The notes below the pieces were generated by a model. That model made no database searches. It was not told the origin of the DNA and saw only the letters and a list, made by a program, of their open reading frames with translations. The translations under genes and the position numbers were made by a program. This document shows positions 45,868 through 55,271 of a stretch of 64,000 nucleotides of DNA, piece after piece. Positions within the stretch are counted from its first letter, which is position 1. Each line of letters begins with the position of its first letter. This stretch comes from Providencia vermicola (lineage in GTDB: Bacteria; Pseudomonadota; Gammaproteobacteria; Enterobacterales; Enterobacteriaceae): contig NZ_JAGSPI010000004.1 of the NCBI RefSeq assembly GCF_020381325.1, positions 124,001 to 188,000 on the forward strand. Direction: 5' to 3'.

Positions 45868-46920
45868 TTAGCGCTGTTTATAATGCTTATCACTGACATC
45901 TCTTAGACGTTGAGCCGCCTGCTCTGGCGTTAAGTCCCGTTGTGTTTCCGCCAGCATTTCATAACCCACCATAAATTTTTTTACGGTAGCGGAACGTAGC
46001 AATGGCGGATAAAACAGCGCATGTAATTGCCAATGTTCAATGTTTTTAGGTTCTTTGAAATAAGGGGCGAAGTGCCATCCCATTGAATAAGGAAAGGAAC
46101 ATTCGAATAAGTTATCGTAGCGGCTAGTCAGTTTTTTTAGTGCAACACTCAAGTCCAAACGAATGGTTTCACTCATTTCATCCATGCGTTTAATATGTTG
46201 TTTCGGCAACAACAACGTTTCAAATGGCCAAGCTGCCCAATATGGCACCAGTGCGACCCAATGCTCAGTCTCCACCACAATGCGAGAGCCATCCTGTCGC
46301 TCTGCGTTAACATAATCCATCAGTAAGTTAGTACCATTGCGTTGATAATATTCAGATAAAAAATGGTTTTTACGCTCAATTTCATTAGGCAAAAAATCAC
46401 TCGCCCAAATTTGCCCATGGGGATGTGGCTGTGAGCACCCCATAATTTCACCTTTATTTTCAAATACCTGAACCCATGTATAACGCTCGCTTAGTTCACT
46501 AATCTGCTGCTGCCAAGTGTCTATCACGCTGCCAATTTCAGACAATGAAAGTTCAGGTAAGGTTTTACTGTGATCTGGCGAAAAACAGATCACCCGGCTA
46601 ACGCCGCTCACTGATTGAGCTTGAAATAATTCAGACTGGTTTTTCGGTTGCGCACAGGCATCTGCCAATAAAGCACCATGGTCATTTTGAAAAACATACG
46701 TCCCTTGATAGTTAGGGTTCACTTCCCCTGAAACCCGTGTATTGGTTGGGCAAAGAAAGCAATCTGCATCATAATGGGGTAGGTTTTCTACCGCAGGCTT
46801 TTCATCTCTACCACTCCAAGGGCGTTTGGCTCTGTGAGGGGAAACTAACACCCATTGCCCAGTTAGTGGGTTATAACGGCGATGAGGGCAGTCAGAGGGG
46901 TTAAATTGCATTGTTTTCAT
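45868..46920 (-). CDS. galT: Galactose-1-phosphate uridylyltransferase
   Basis: 350 residues. The active-site HxHxQ is in CSQPHPHGQIWASD, and zinc-site residues are present in CPHRRYNPLTG and CFLCPTN. It exchanges UMP between UDP-glucose and galactose-1-phosphate. It begins 12 bp after galE in the operon. The length and motifs are complete. Confidence 0.97.
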   Translation of the reverse strand: MKTMQFNPSDCPHRRYNPLTGQWVLVSPHRAKRPWSGRDEKPAVENLPHYDADCFLCPTNTRVSGEVNPNYQGTYVFQNDHGALLADACAQPKNQSELFQAQSVSGVSRVICFSPDHSKTLPELSLSEIGSVIDTWQQQISELSERYTWVQVFENKGEIMGCSQPHPHGQIWASDFLPNEIERKNHFLSEYYQRNGTNLLMDYVNAERQDGSRIVVETEHWVALVPYWAAWPFETLLLPKQHIKRMDEMSETIRLDLSVALKKLTSRYDNLFECSFPYSMGWHFAPYFKEPKNIEHWQLHALFYPPLLRSATVKKFMVGYEMLAETQRDLTPEQAAQRLRDVSDKHYKQR

Positions 46921-46932
46921 CCAATTACTCTC

Positions 46933-47958
46933 CTATACACCATAACCATCGGGATTATTTGATTGCCAACGCCAGCTATCTACCGCCATATCATCAATGG
47001 TACGGCACGTTTTCCAACCAAGTTCGCGATACGCTTTTTCAGGGGTTGACCAATATTCGGCAATATCCCCCGCACGACGTGGTTCAAACACATAAGGAAT
47101 GGGTTTTCCTACAGCTTTTTCAAAAGCCTGCAATACTTGCAGCACACTGACACCGTAGCCCGATCCTAAATTATAGGTGTGCAGCCCCGCTTTATGACCG
47201 ACACCCTGTAATGCAGCGACATGCCCATCCGCCAAATCCATCACATGGATATAATCACGAACCCCTGTTCCATCAATGGTTGGGTAATCGTTTCCATAAA
47301 TAGCCAGTTTTTCCCTTTTTCCAACAGCGACCTGTGTAATATAAGGTGTTAAGTTATTTGGGATACCTTGAGGGTCTTCACCAAGTAATCCTGAAGAATG
47401 TGCGCCAACGGGGTTAAAATAGCGCAAAATCGAAATTGACCAAGCGTTGTCAGCTTGGTAGAGATCCCCAAGACAGCGTTCAACCATATATTTACTCGTA
47501 CCGTAAGGACTCTGGGTATTTCCTGTCGGAAAATCCTCAGTAATGGGGAGTGAATGAGGCTGGCCATATACCGTTGCTGAAGAACTGAAGATCAAACGCT
47601 TGACGCTCGCTTTTTGCATACAGCGCACTAAAACTAGGGTTCCATTAAGATTAACATCATAATATTTAATTGGTTTTTCGACTGACTCACCGACCGCTTT
47701 CAACCCTGCAAAGTGGATCACCGAATAAAATTGATGCTTGGCAAAGATAGCATTGAGTGCTTGCTCGTTACGAACATCACATTGGTAAAATACAGGGCGA
47801 CTACCCGTTAATTTTTCAATACGGTTAAGGACTTCCTGCTTTGCGTTATATAGATTATCCACAATAACAGGTGAAAAACCTGCTTTTATTAGTTGAATAC
47901 AAGTATGGCTACCGATATACCCCAACCCACCTGTGACTAACACTTCAGTCAGTTGCAT
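46933..47958 (-). CDS. galE: UDP-glucose 4-epimerase
   Basis: 341 residues of the extended short-chain dehydrogenase family. The NAD motif is TGGLGYIGSHT near the N-terminus and the catalytic YxxxK is YGTSK. It interconverts UDP-galactose and UDP-glucose and also supplies UDP-galactose for surface polysaccharide. First gene of the operon, with a consensus GalR site about 95 bp upstream of its start codon. Confidence 0.97.
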   Translation of the reverse strand: MQLTEVLVTGGLGYIGSHTCIQLIKAGFSPVIVDNLYNAKQEVLNRIEKLTGSRPVFYQCDVRNEQALNAIFAKHQFYSVIHFAGLKAVGESVEKPIKYYDVNLNGTLVLVRCMQKASVKRLIFSSSATVYGQPHSLPITEDFPTGNTQSPYGTSKYMVERCLGDLYQADNAWSISILRYFNPVGAHSSGLLGEDPQGIPNNLTPYITQVAVGKREKLAIYGNDYPTIDGTGVRDYIHVMDLADGHVAALQGVGHKAGLHTYNLGSGYGVSVLQVLQAFEKAVGKPIPYVFEPRRAGDIAEYWSTPEKAYRELGWKTCRTIDDMAVDSWRWQSNNPDGYGV

Positions 47959-48006
47959 TTTTCACCTCTACACGTTTTTTAATCTTTAAACTTGCCATTA
48001 CTGCGG

Positions 48007-48069
48007 AGTATACCAATGAGTCACTGCCCGCTTCTGTGATCAATCTCGACTTAGTGTAAACGTTTACAC
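48007..48069 (-). promoter_or_regulatory. gal operon promoter: GalR operator, CRP half-site and extended -10
   Basis: On the minus strand, in order, there is a perfect GalR operator GTGTAAACGTTTACAC (48054-48069), a CRP-like half-site TCACA (48035-48039), and an extended -10 TGGTATACT (hexamer 48007-48012). The order operator, CRP, extended -10 mirrors the E. coli gal P1 region. The operator is certain; the promoter elements are inferred. Confidence 0.7.
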
Positions 48070-48342
48070 AAAAAATATAAAGGCTACCTGAAAATAACCA
48101 AAAAATAAGCGTGAAGGAAAACCACACTATTTATTTAGCTAATGAGGGCATTCTCTCGTTTGGATTGTGTCGCTAGTAGGAACACACCGAGAAATTTAAA
48201 AGTCATTAAAATTCAACTAATTATAATAAATATTGAAAATATAAATATAAAAAACTGATTAATTAAGTGATCCAATTAACACTGCGGCAACAATTCATTT
48301 ACTTCACCAGCTATTTAATCTAATTATATCTTTACTCGATAT
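48070..48342. other. AT-rich divergent intergenic region between galE and the IclR gene
   Basis: No gene is seen. Beyond the gal promoter the sequence is mostly A and T, with no recognised element up to the IclR operator. Confidence 0.35.
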
Positions 48343-48357
48343 AGGAACACTGTTCCT
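48343..48357 (+). promoter_or_regulatory. Probable IclR-type operator
   Basis: AGGAACACTGTTCCT is a perfect dyad (AGGAAC-N3-GTTCCT), and a further half-site AAGGAACG lies 6 bp downstream. IclR regulators often bind such dyads upstream of their own gene; this one is 63 bp before the start. Confidence 0.6.
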
Positions 48358-48420
48358 CAAAAAGGAACGGCAGAGATAACAATAAAATCGCATTCTCACG
48401 TTAACACATAGGGGAAATTT

Positions 48421-49134
48421 ATGAATAATCGACTACAATCTGCGGGTTTTGTCCTCGCTCTGCTTGATTATTTCTCAATTAGCAAACCAGTATGGGGAGT
48501 GCGAGAACTCGCACGTCATATTGATAAGAGCCCTTCTGTTGTCCAACGTGGCTTTAATATTTTAGAAGAACAAGGCTTTCTGCAAAAAAATAAAAATAAA
48601 GAGTATTTATTAGGTTTACGCTGTATTGAAATTGGTCACCTTGCAAATAATACACGGCAATTTTCACAATTAGCAAATGACTACTTACGTCCCCTTGCGG
48701 ATAAAACCCATGAGACTATTTTTATCTATCGTCGTTATAATGACATTGCTATTTGCAATTTTATTTTAGAAAGTGAGCACCTTATTCGTTTTACTTCAAA
48801 AGAAGGTGAAGCATTATCATTGCATGAAGCACCTTTTACCCAAATTATTCTCAGCTCGATGGATATCTCCTATATTGATGAGTATCTCCAAAAACACGCT
48901 TTACAAGATAACGAACCATTAAAAAAACAATTAAAGCTGTATTCTGATGAAGGCTACGCTTATTCCAAAGAGGCTTACTTAGTGGGAACTCAAGGGTTAT
49001 CCGTCCCTATTTTTTCATTCGAAAAAGGTGTGTTAGGTTCGCTCTGTATTGCTGCATCAAGCCAAAGTAAAAATTTAACTGAATATTACCCATTATTAAA
49101 ATCTACAGCCAGTAAGTTATCCGCCATATTTTAA
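48421..49134 (+). CDS. IclR-family regulator of the OPT-peptidase operon
   Basis: 237 residues. The winged helix has WGVRELARHIDKSPSVVQRGFNILEEQG at about 23-52, followed by the IclR ligand domain with LRPLADKTHETIFIY and GTQGLSVPIFSFEKG. It lies 56 bp before the OPT transporter in the same direction and probably controls that operon and itself. The ligand is unknown. Confidence 0.87.
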   Translation: MNNRLQSAGFVLALLDYFSISKPVWGVRELARHIDKSPSVVQRGFNILEEQGFLQKNKNKEYLLGLRCIEIGHLANNTRQFSQLANDYLRPLADKTHETIFIYRRYNDIAICNFILESEHLIRFTSKEGEALSLHEAPFTQIILSSMDISYIDEYLQKHALQDNEPLKKQLKLYSDEGYAYSKEAYLVGTQGLSVPIFSFEKGVLGSLCIAASSQSKNLTEYYPLLKSTASKLSAIF

Positions 49135-49190
49135 ATATGGAAATATAAATTATAAAAACTAAATAATAATTAATTAAAATAGGTAACTCT

Positions 49191-50819
49191 ATGAATCTAT
49201 CTCATGATAAAAATGATACTGAGGTACGTGTATCTATTTTCTCACCATCAATATTAATTGCTATTATTATATTATCTTTTGTGGGTGCCATTATTGGTAT
49301 TCAAATTATTGTCACCCTCGGAATATCTGCAAATACATCCATTATAGGTGCCGTGTTAGCTATTTTATTATCTCGGTTACCTATTGGTATATTTGCCTCA
49401 TTTAAGTTTATTGATGCACAAAATTTAATTCAAACCAGTATTTCTGCTGCCACCTTCGCTGCCGCTAATGGCCTGATGGTTGCTATCGGTGTACCTTGGG
49501 TACTCGGCCTTCCAGAACTGATTTACCCTATGATGGCAGGGGCTTTTTTCGCCATTATTATTGATGGCACAATGTTATACGGTCTATTTAATACTAAAGC
49601 TTACCCAGCAAGTGCATCATGGCCAGCGGGTGTTGCTACGGCAGAAACGCTATGGGCAGGAAATAAAGGTGGAAAACGTTTAGGCGCATTACTTGCTGGA
49701 TTTACTGCGGGTGCAGTTGGTGCGGGATTCGGCATCCCGATGGCATCTGCGGGAATTGCCCTAATTGGCAGTATTTTTGCCTTATTCATGTTTGCTATTG
49801 GTTTACTCATCCGTGGGTTTTCTGAGTCAGGCTTAATTACTTATAATTTATATGAAAACTATGTCCCTCATGGGGTCATGATTGGTGCCGGCATTGTCGC
49901 CTTAATTCAAATTGGTGCGATTGTTTTTCGTCAGAAAAAAAATGATGACCCAATACAAGAAGAAAGCGAAGAACTCGCTCAAAGTAGCCGCCGCATTAAG
50001 TCAACATTAATGAAAGGTGCCATCTTTTATTTCTTAACAGCGTTAGCACTAACATTCATTAGCCAAATATTTGTCACCATGACATTACCGCAGTTAATCG
50101 GCTTTCTGATTTTTGCAACGCTAGCTGCCTTAATTCAAGAAATGATTGTCGGCATGGCCGCTATGCACTCAGGCTGGTTTCCCGCCACCGCCGCAGCACT
50201 TATATCATTAATGATTGGTATTTTACTAGGATTTCCGCCAGAGGCGCTTGCGGTACTTGTCGGTTTTTGTGTTGCAACAGGCCCCGCCTTTGCCGATATG
50301 GGGTTCGACCTAAAAACGGGTTTTATGATCCGAGGTTATGGCAAAAACCAAAGTGTGGAACGTTTTGGCCGTAAACAACAGTACTTTGCTTCCATTATTG
50401 GTTTTACCTGTGCATTGGTTGTTGTTGCGCTCACTTACGATTTTTATTTTCAACAAGACAAAATTGTCCCTGCCTCTCGTTTATATGCCGCCACCATCCA
50501 AGCAGGAAGCTCATCTGATGTCGCTATGATGCTACTACTGTGGGCTATTCCAGGCGCAGTGATCCAATTAATTGGAGGAGCAAAACACCAAATTGGCGTT
50601 CTTTTTTCCACAGGTTTGATGATCAATTACCCCATCGCAGGCTGGACAGTCCTTGTCGCTTTAGCGGTACGGATAATCATTGAACGCTTCTTCCATGTCA
50701 GCTCCGACAAAATATCGACCTTTGCAGGCGGTTTGATTGCAGGCGATGCACTGTATTCAACAGCGAAAGCCTTCTTACCCACCATAAAAGCCAAACTGCT
50801 TGCTTTATGGACTCGCTAA
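49191..50819 (+). CDS. OPT-family oligopeptide transporter
   Basis: 542 residues with about fourteen membrane helices of the OPT/YSL superfamily. Conserved parts include AYPASASWPAGVATAETLWAG and FTAGAVGAGFGIPMASAG. OPT proteins import small peptides, amino-acid derivatives or peptide-metal chelates with protons. Downstream genes suggest a peptide-like substrate that is cleaved by PepE. A short gap of 21 bp separates it from the next gene. Confidence 0.86.
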   Translation: MNLSHDKNDTEVRVSIFSPSILIAIIILSFVGAIIGIQIIVTLGISANTSIIGAVLAILLSRLPIGIFASFKFIDAQNLIQTSISAATFAAANGLMVAIGVPWVLGLPELIYPMMAGAFFAIIIDGTMLYGLFNTKAYPASASWPAGVATAETLWAGNKGGKRLGALLAGFTAGAVGAGFGIPMASAGIALIGSIFALFMFAIGLLIRGFSESGLITYNLYENYVPHGVMIGAGIVALIQIGAIVFRQKKNDDPIQEESEELAQSSRRIKSTLMKGAIFYFLTALALTFISQIFVTMTLPQLIGFLIFATLAALIQEMIVGMAAMHSGWFPATAAALISLMIGILLGFPPEALAVLVGFCVATGPAFADMGFDLKTGFMIRGYGKNQSVERFGRKQQYFASIIGFTCALVVVALTYDFYFQQDKIVPASRLYAATIQAGSSSDVAMMLLLWAIPGAVIQLIGGAKHQIGVLFSTGLMINYPIAGWTVLVALAVRIIIERFFHVSSDKISTFAGGLIAGDALYSTAKAFLPTIKAKLLALWTR

Positions 50820-50840
50820 TTTGATGAGAGGAAATAAGTA

Positions 50841-52043
50841 ATGACGAACAAATGGTCTCACGTCGCAAACGATACTTTGGTTTCACAACATTTTGCATAT
50901 TTTGACACTGGAGCAGCGGCACCCCCGCCAAAACAGGTCATTGATGCTGTAAAAAATTACCTTGATAAAACCGCAGAGCTAGGTATCTATCTACCCAGTT
51001 TTCGAAAAGAAACATACCAACAAGTTGAAACCTGTCGCCAGAAAATGGCGGCCTTTATTGGTGCCAAAGAAAGCGAAATTGCCTTTACCAAAAATGGGAC
51101 TGAATCCATCAGTTTAATTGCCCGAGGGATCACATGGCAAGCTGGAGATGAGGTGATCATCCCAGATACTGAAATGCTCAGCAATATCGCTATTTGGCAA
51201 TTATTGGCTGATGAAAAAGGCATAAAGGTTGTTACTATTCAGGCAGATAGCCTAGGTGTTATCGACCCGATATCAGTCAAAAAAGCCATTACACACAAAA
51301 CCAAACTTCTAAGCTTTGTTGCGCTTTCAAATATCACAGGTGTTATGCAGCCTGTTAAAGCCATTTGTGAAATCGCAAAACAGCACAATGTACTCAGCCA
51401 CGTCAGTGCATCTCAAGCACTGGGTATGTATCAGGTGAATATTAATGATTGGCAATGTGATTTTATGTCCTCTTGCGGGCGAAAAGGGTTAAGAGCCATC
51501 GAAGGCAGTGGCATTCTTTTTATTAAAGAAGATAAAATCCCATCGATGATTCCGATGTTAGCAGGGTGGTGGAATAGCAGTATTGACAGCAAAACAGGTC
51601 GTGTTGTTCTTCCTACAACCGCCAAACGGTTCGAAGCTGGCTGCCCTAATATACCTGCCATTATCAGTTTAGATACCGCGTTAGATTATGCAAACCAGTT
51701 AGGTATTTCGCAGATAGAGGCACGAAATCGTGAATTAACCGCCTATGCGATGCAGCAACTCGCCTTATTACCAGACATTGAAATTTACGGCCCTGATAAT
51801 AGCCACCAGCGAATAGGTATTATTCCATTTAATATTCGCGAGATTCACTCTGATTTATTAATGCAGAAATTAGAAACCAAAAATATCATCATTGAGTCAG
51901 GCCATTTTATGGCAACCGCTATTTTAAAATTTTATCGCATAGAAAAAATGGCTCGCATCTCCCTGCATTATTTTAATAACGAAAATGAAATTGACAGATT
52001 AATAACCGCGCTTCAAGAAATAATTAAGGAATATAAAAAATGA
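50841..52043 (+). CDS. PLP-dependent class V aminotransferase homologue
   Basis: 400 residues with the fold of class V aminotransferases/cysteine desulphurases. The substrate loop FDTGAAAPPP, the KNGTESISLIARG region and the SSCGRKG segment with likely PLP lysine K215 are seen. The aspartate that normally contacts the PLP ring (DxxQ) appears as S189 in HVSASQ, which is odd and may change chemistry, for instance to a lyase or epimerase. It sits in the OPT-PepE-DUF1177 operon and overlaps pepE by 4 bp. The reaction is unknown. Confidence 0.82.
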   Translation: MTNKWSHVANDTLVSQHFAYFDTGAAAPPPKQVIDAVKNYLDKTAELGIYLPSFRKETYQQVETCRQKMAAFIGAKESEIAFTKNGTESISLIARGITWQAGDEVIIPDTEMLSNIAIWQLLADEKGIKVVTIQADSLGVIDPISVKKAITHKTKLLSFVALSNITGVMQPVKAICEIAKQHNVLSHVSASQALGMYQVNINDWQCDFMSSCGRKGLRAIEGSGILFIKEDKIPSMIPMLAGWWNSSIDSKTGRVVLPTTAKRFEAGCPNIPAIISLDTALDYANQLGISQIEARNRELTAYAMQQLALLPDIEIYGPDNSHQRIGIIPFNIREIHSDLLMQKLETKNIIIESGHFMATAILKFYRIEKMARISLHYFNNENEIDRLITALQEIIKEYKK

Positions 52044-52765
52044 CAAAGGCACTATTAATGAGCAGTTCACGTATGGGAAATATGAATTATTTAGAACATG
52101 CAGATGAACAAATTCACCGTTTATTACAACATAAAGAACAAGAAATTTTATTTATCCCTTACGCTGCGGTGACATTTAGCTTTGATGATTTTGAAGCTAT
52201 TGTTCAACCTGTCTTTAACGCTTTAGGGTATAATTTAAAATCAATTCATCGTTTTAATGACCCAGTTTCAGCTGTTAAACATGCACAAGCCATTGCTATT
52301 GGGGGTGGAAATACATTTGCACTTCTAAAGCGCTTATACGATGCCAAAATTGTTGAGCTAATTTCACAACGCGTCAAACACGAAGCAATACCTTATATGG
52401 GATGGAGCGCAGGGAGTAATGTCGCAACGCCAAGTATACGAACAACCAATGACATGCCGATTGTTCAGCCCCCGTCTTTTCATGCCCTGAATATCGCCCC
52501 TTTTCAAATCAATCCGCATTTTATTTCTGGCAAACCTGTCGGCCATAATGGTGAAAGCCGCGAAGAGCGCTTAAATGAATTTTTAACGATTAATCCGAGT
52601 GAAGAATTAATTGCCTTATATGAAGGTACAGCCCTATTCATTGAAAATGAACAAGGTACTATTTTAGGTGACCAGAATGCACTTTGGTTGAAAGGGCCAA
52701 ATGAGATTGAAGAGATTTCGGCAAATCATCCATTTCGCTTAGATATGATTAAAGGAGCCAACTAA
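52040..52765 (+). CDS. pepE: Dipeptidase E (peptidase family S51)
   Basis: 241 residues. The catalytic Ser123 is in GWSAGSN and His160 in FQINPHF, as in Salmonella PepE, which cleaves N-terminal aspartyl dipeptides in the cytoplasm. AIAIGGGNTFALL is the conserved beta-turn. Translation is coupled at both ends (ATGA with the aminotransferase; TAATG with DUF1177). In this operon it likely breaks down the imported peptide. Confidence 0.92.
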   Translation: MTKALLMSSSRMGNMNYLEHADEQIHRLLQHKEQEILFIPYAAVTFSFDDFEAIVQPVFNALGYNLKSIHRFNDPVSAVKHAQAIAIGGGNTFALLKRLYDAKIVELISQRVKHEAIPYMGWSAGSNVATPSIRTTNDMPIVQPPSFHALNIAPFQINPHFISGKPVGHNGESREERLNEFLTINPSEELIALYEGTALFIENEQGTILGDQNALWLKGPNEIEEISANHPFRLDMIKGAN

Positions 52766-53709
52766 TGTCACTTAATTATATCAGTCAAGTGTATGACTTA
52801 CTTGATACCCCTCAAGTTGATGGCGCCAAAATGGCAGAATTGCTGCGTTCAGTGGGAGTGGAACACGCCAATATTCAAGTCACGTCTATTCCCTATGAAG
52901 CACCTGAAGATCCTAGCCAACTGTGTCATTTTATTAAAGTAACACTTAAGGGTACTGAAGGTAAGCTTGCTGGTGGCAACTACCCCACATTAGGCATCAT
53001 CGGCCGTTTAGGTGCTCAACAAGCGCAACCCAATAGAATGGGGTTAGTATCGGATGCGGATGGCTCGATTGTTGCGTTTGCCAGCGCCATGAAACTACTG
53101 GATATGGCAACTAAAGGTAACCGTTTAAAAGGTGATGTAATTATTTCCTCACATATCGCCACTCATGTATCAATCACCCCGCATGACCCTGTCGACTTTA
53201 TGGGGATGCCTGTTTCTTCATCAACAATGAATACCTATGAGGTTGATGAACAAATGGATGCGATTTTGTCAATCGACACATCGAAAGGAAATAGCATCAT
53301 TAAGCACCGAGGTATCGCTATTTCGCCAACCGCAAAACAGGGGTATATTTTACGCGTATCCCCAGACTTAGTGCGCTTGTTGGAGTACGCGACAGGTGAT
53401 GTGGCCAAAACATTCCCAATTACGACGCAAGATATTTCCCCTTATGACAACGGGGTTTATCACTTTAATTCAATCATGCAACCGCATGTCGCCACCCCAG
53501 CTCCTGTTGTTGGTTTAGCCATTACCGCTAAAACAATCGTTCCAGGGAGTGATACTGGTGCAAGTTACGAAAGTGAACTCATTGATGCAACGCGTTTTAC
53601 GGTGGAAGTCGCTAAGCAATTTTGTTGGGGTCGCATTCAGTTTTATCAACAAGATGAATACGAAGAGCTTTATAATTTATATGGCTCATTAGCCCAAATC
53701 CAAGGTTAA
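52765..53709 (+). CDS. DUF1177 protein
   Basis: 314 residues of DUF1177, a family with no known activity. Conserved parts are LGIIGRLGAQQAQPNRMGLVSD, DVIISSHIATHVSITPHDPV with clustered His and Asp, and TIVPGSDTGASYESELID. The His/Asp pattern suggests a metal site, an inference only. Family members often lie with OPT transporters and peptidases, as here. It ends the operon, 13 bp before a terminator. Confidence 0.85.
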   Translation: MSLNYISQVYDLLDTPQVDGAKMAELLRSVGVEHANIQVTSIPYEAPEDPSQLCHFIKVTLKGTEGKLAGGNYPTLGIIGRLGAQQAQPNRMGLVSDADGSIVAFASAMKLLDMATKGNRLKGDVIISSHIATHVSITPHDPVDFMGMPVSSSTMNTYEVDEQMDAILSIDTSKGNSIIKHRGIAISPTAKQGYILRVSPDLVRLLEYATGDVAKTFPITTQDISPYDNGVYHFNSIMQPHVATPAPVVGLAITAKTIVPGSDTGASYESELIDATRFTVEVAKQFCWGRIQFYQQDEYEELYNLYGSLAQIQG

Positions 53710-53722
53710 TCACTTTACCGAA

Positions 53723-53746
53723 AAAAGCCCACTATTGTGGGCTTTT
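53723..53746. terminator. Bidirectional terminator between DUF1177 and the UhpC-like gene
   Basis: AAAAGCCCAC-TATT-GTGGGCTTTT is a perfect 10-bp stem with T tracts on both strands. It serves the two convergent transcripts. Confidence 0.92.
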
Positions 53747-53762
53747 CAATATGTTAAACATA

Positions 53763-55088
53763 TTAATCTTCTAGGATCACTTTCTTTTTAGTCATTACCA
53801 TTGCAATGATCAGCAATAAAATTAAGAAAATAGATAAAGTTAATAATAAAGAATAGAAACCGTTCCACTGGTATTTTTCAATCACAATAGACAATGGATA
53901 ACCTGCAATTGACGCACCAATATAGGCAAATAAGCTCACGAAACCTGTCGATGCACCCGCAGCATTTTTATGGGAGTTTTCAGCGGCAGCCATAGCAATT
54001 AAGAACTGTGGGCCAAAGATAAAGAAACCCGTCATAAAAAATAAGAACGAAAAGACATATTCATTATCAACAGGTACAATCCATAAACAGAATGATGTGA
54101 CAATAATACCCAATGCGTAAATTACGTTCATTTGCGCACGGTTACCTTTAAAGATTAAATCAGAGCCCCATCCTGCAACGATTGCACCGAAGAAACCGCC
54201 AATCTCAAACATCATGACAACAGCATTAGCCGAAAGCAAATTAAAACCATGCTCTTCGATTAAATATAAGTTTGCCCAGTCATTAATACCTGTTCTGACG
54301 ATATAAATAACCGCATAGGAAATCGCGAGAACCCAAAGGACTTTATTTTTGAAGATATATTCGTTCAGAATTTTACCTAACGGTAAACCAGCCCCTTTAG
54401 CTTCATACTTTAATTCCTCAAGGTCATTACGCCACTCACCCACAGTGGGTAACCCCATAGTACGAGGTCTATCACGCAAAAGAATACATAACCCAATACC
54501 AATCACAATGGCAATGATACCTGGAATGATCATCCCATAGCGCCAACCTAACGCGAGTGCAACTCCCCCTGATAAGATGGGAATTATCGCCCCACCAATA
54601 TTATGGGAAGTATTCCAAATCGCCCACCAAAGACCACGCTCATTACGCGAATACCACGTATTGAGGATTTTGGCACAAGGCGGCCACCCCCAACCTTGGA
54701 AGAACGCATTCACCATCCATAAGAAAATAAACATGGATATTGAAGAGGTTAAACCAAATAGAATATTCACAACACCCGTTGCGATTAAACCAATTCCCAT
54801 AAAATAGCGAGGGTTCGACCTATCACCAATAATACCAGAAAGGAATTTAGATGCGCCATAAGTTAGGTAGAACGCGGTGCCTACCATACCGATGTCAGCC
54901 TTAGTGATCCCTAAGTCAGTGAGCATCTCTGGCATCACGAAGTTAAAGCTTTTGCGTGTGAAATAAAAAACTGCGTAGCCAATGTAGCTTACAATCATTA
55001 AATGTAATCGCCAGTATTTGTATTTAGCGTCGATTTCAGATTTCGACATTGTTACTGGTATATCTGGTTGTTCCTTAAATATTGACAT
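53763..55088 (-). CDS. UhpC-like sugar-phosphate MFS protein
   Basis: 441 residues of the organophosphate:phosphate antiporter family (UhpT, UhpC, GlpT, PgtP). Stretches such as IDAKYKYWR, YFTRKSFNFVMPEML, DRSNPRYFMGIGLIATGVVN and the WGWPPC region match UhpC more than UhpT or GlpT. E. coli UhpC is a sensor that also carries glucose-6-phosphate. No uhpA or uhpB is adjacent, so this copy may act as a transporter on its own. AAATA-rich leader, with promoter in the 180-bp gap upstream. Confidence 0.86.
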   Translation of the reverse strand: MSIFKEQPDIPVTMSKSEIDAKYKYWRLHLMIVSYIGYAVFYFTRKSFNFVMPEMLTDLGITKADIGMVGTAFYLTYGASKFLSGIIGDRSNPRYFMGIGLIATGVVNILFGLTSSISMFIFLWMVNAFFQGWGWPPCAKILNTWYSRNERGLWWAIWNTSHNIGGAIIPILSGGVALALGWRYGMIIPGIIAIVIGIGLCILLRDRPRTMGLPTVGEWRNDLEELKYEAKGAGLPLGKILNEYIFKNKVLWVLAISYAVIYIVRTGINDWANLYLIEEHGFNLLSANAVVMMFEIGGFFGAIVAGWGSDLIFKGNRAQMNVIYALGIIVTSFCLWIVPVDNEYVFSFLFFMTGFFIFGPQFLIAMAAAENSHKNAAGASTGFVSLFAYIGASIAGYPLSIVIEKYQWNGFYSLLLTLSIFLILLLIIAMVMTKKKVILED

Positions 55089-55271
55089 ATTTAACCCCGT
55101 CTAAAAGTACAAGCAGGCAAAAATATGACAATAAATAAGTAGCAACAATAAGTGAATACACTTAAATATTACATTTTTGTTACACTTTTGTTTCAAAGTG
55201 TTATATCCATCAAATAATGCATTTTTTCTTATTTTATCTATAACACTAAAATAAAAATACTCAGCAAATTG

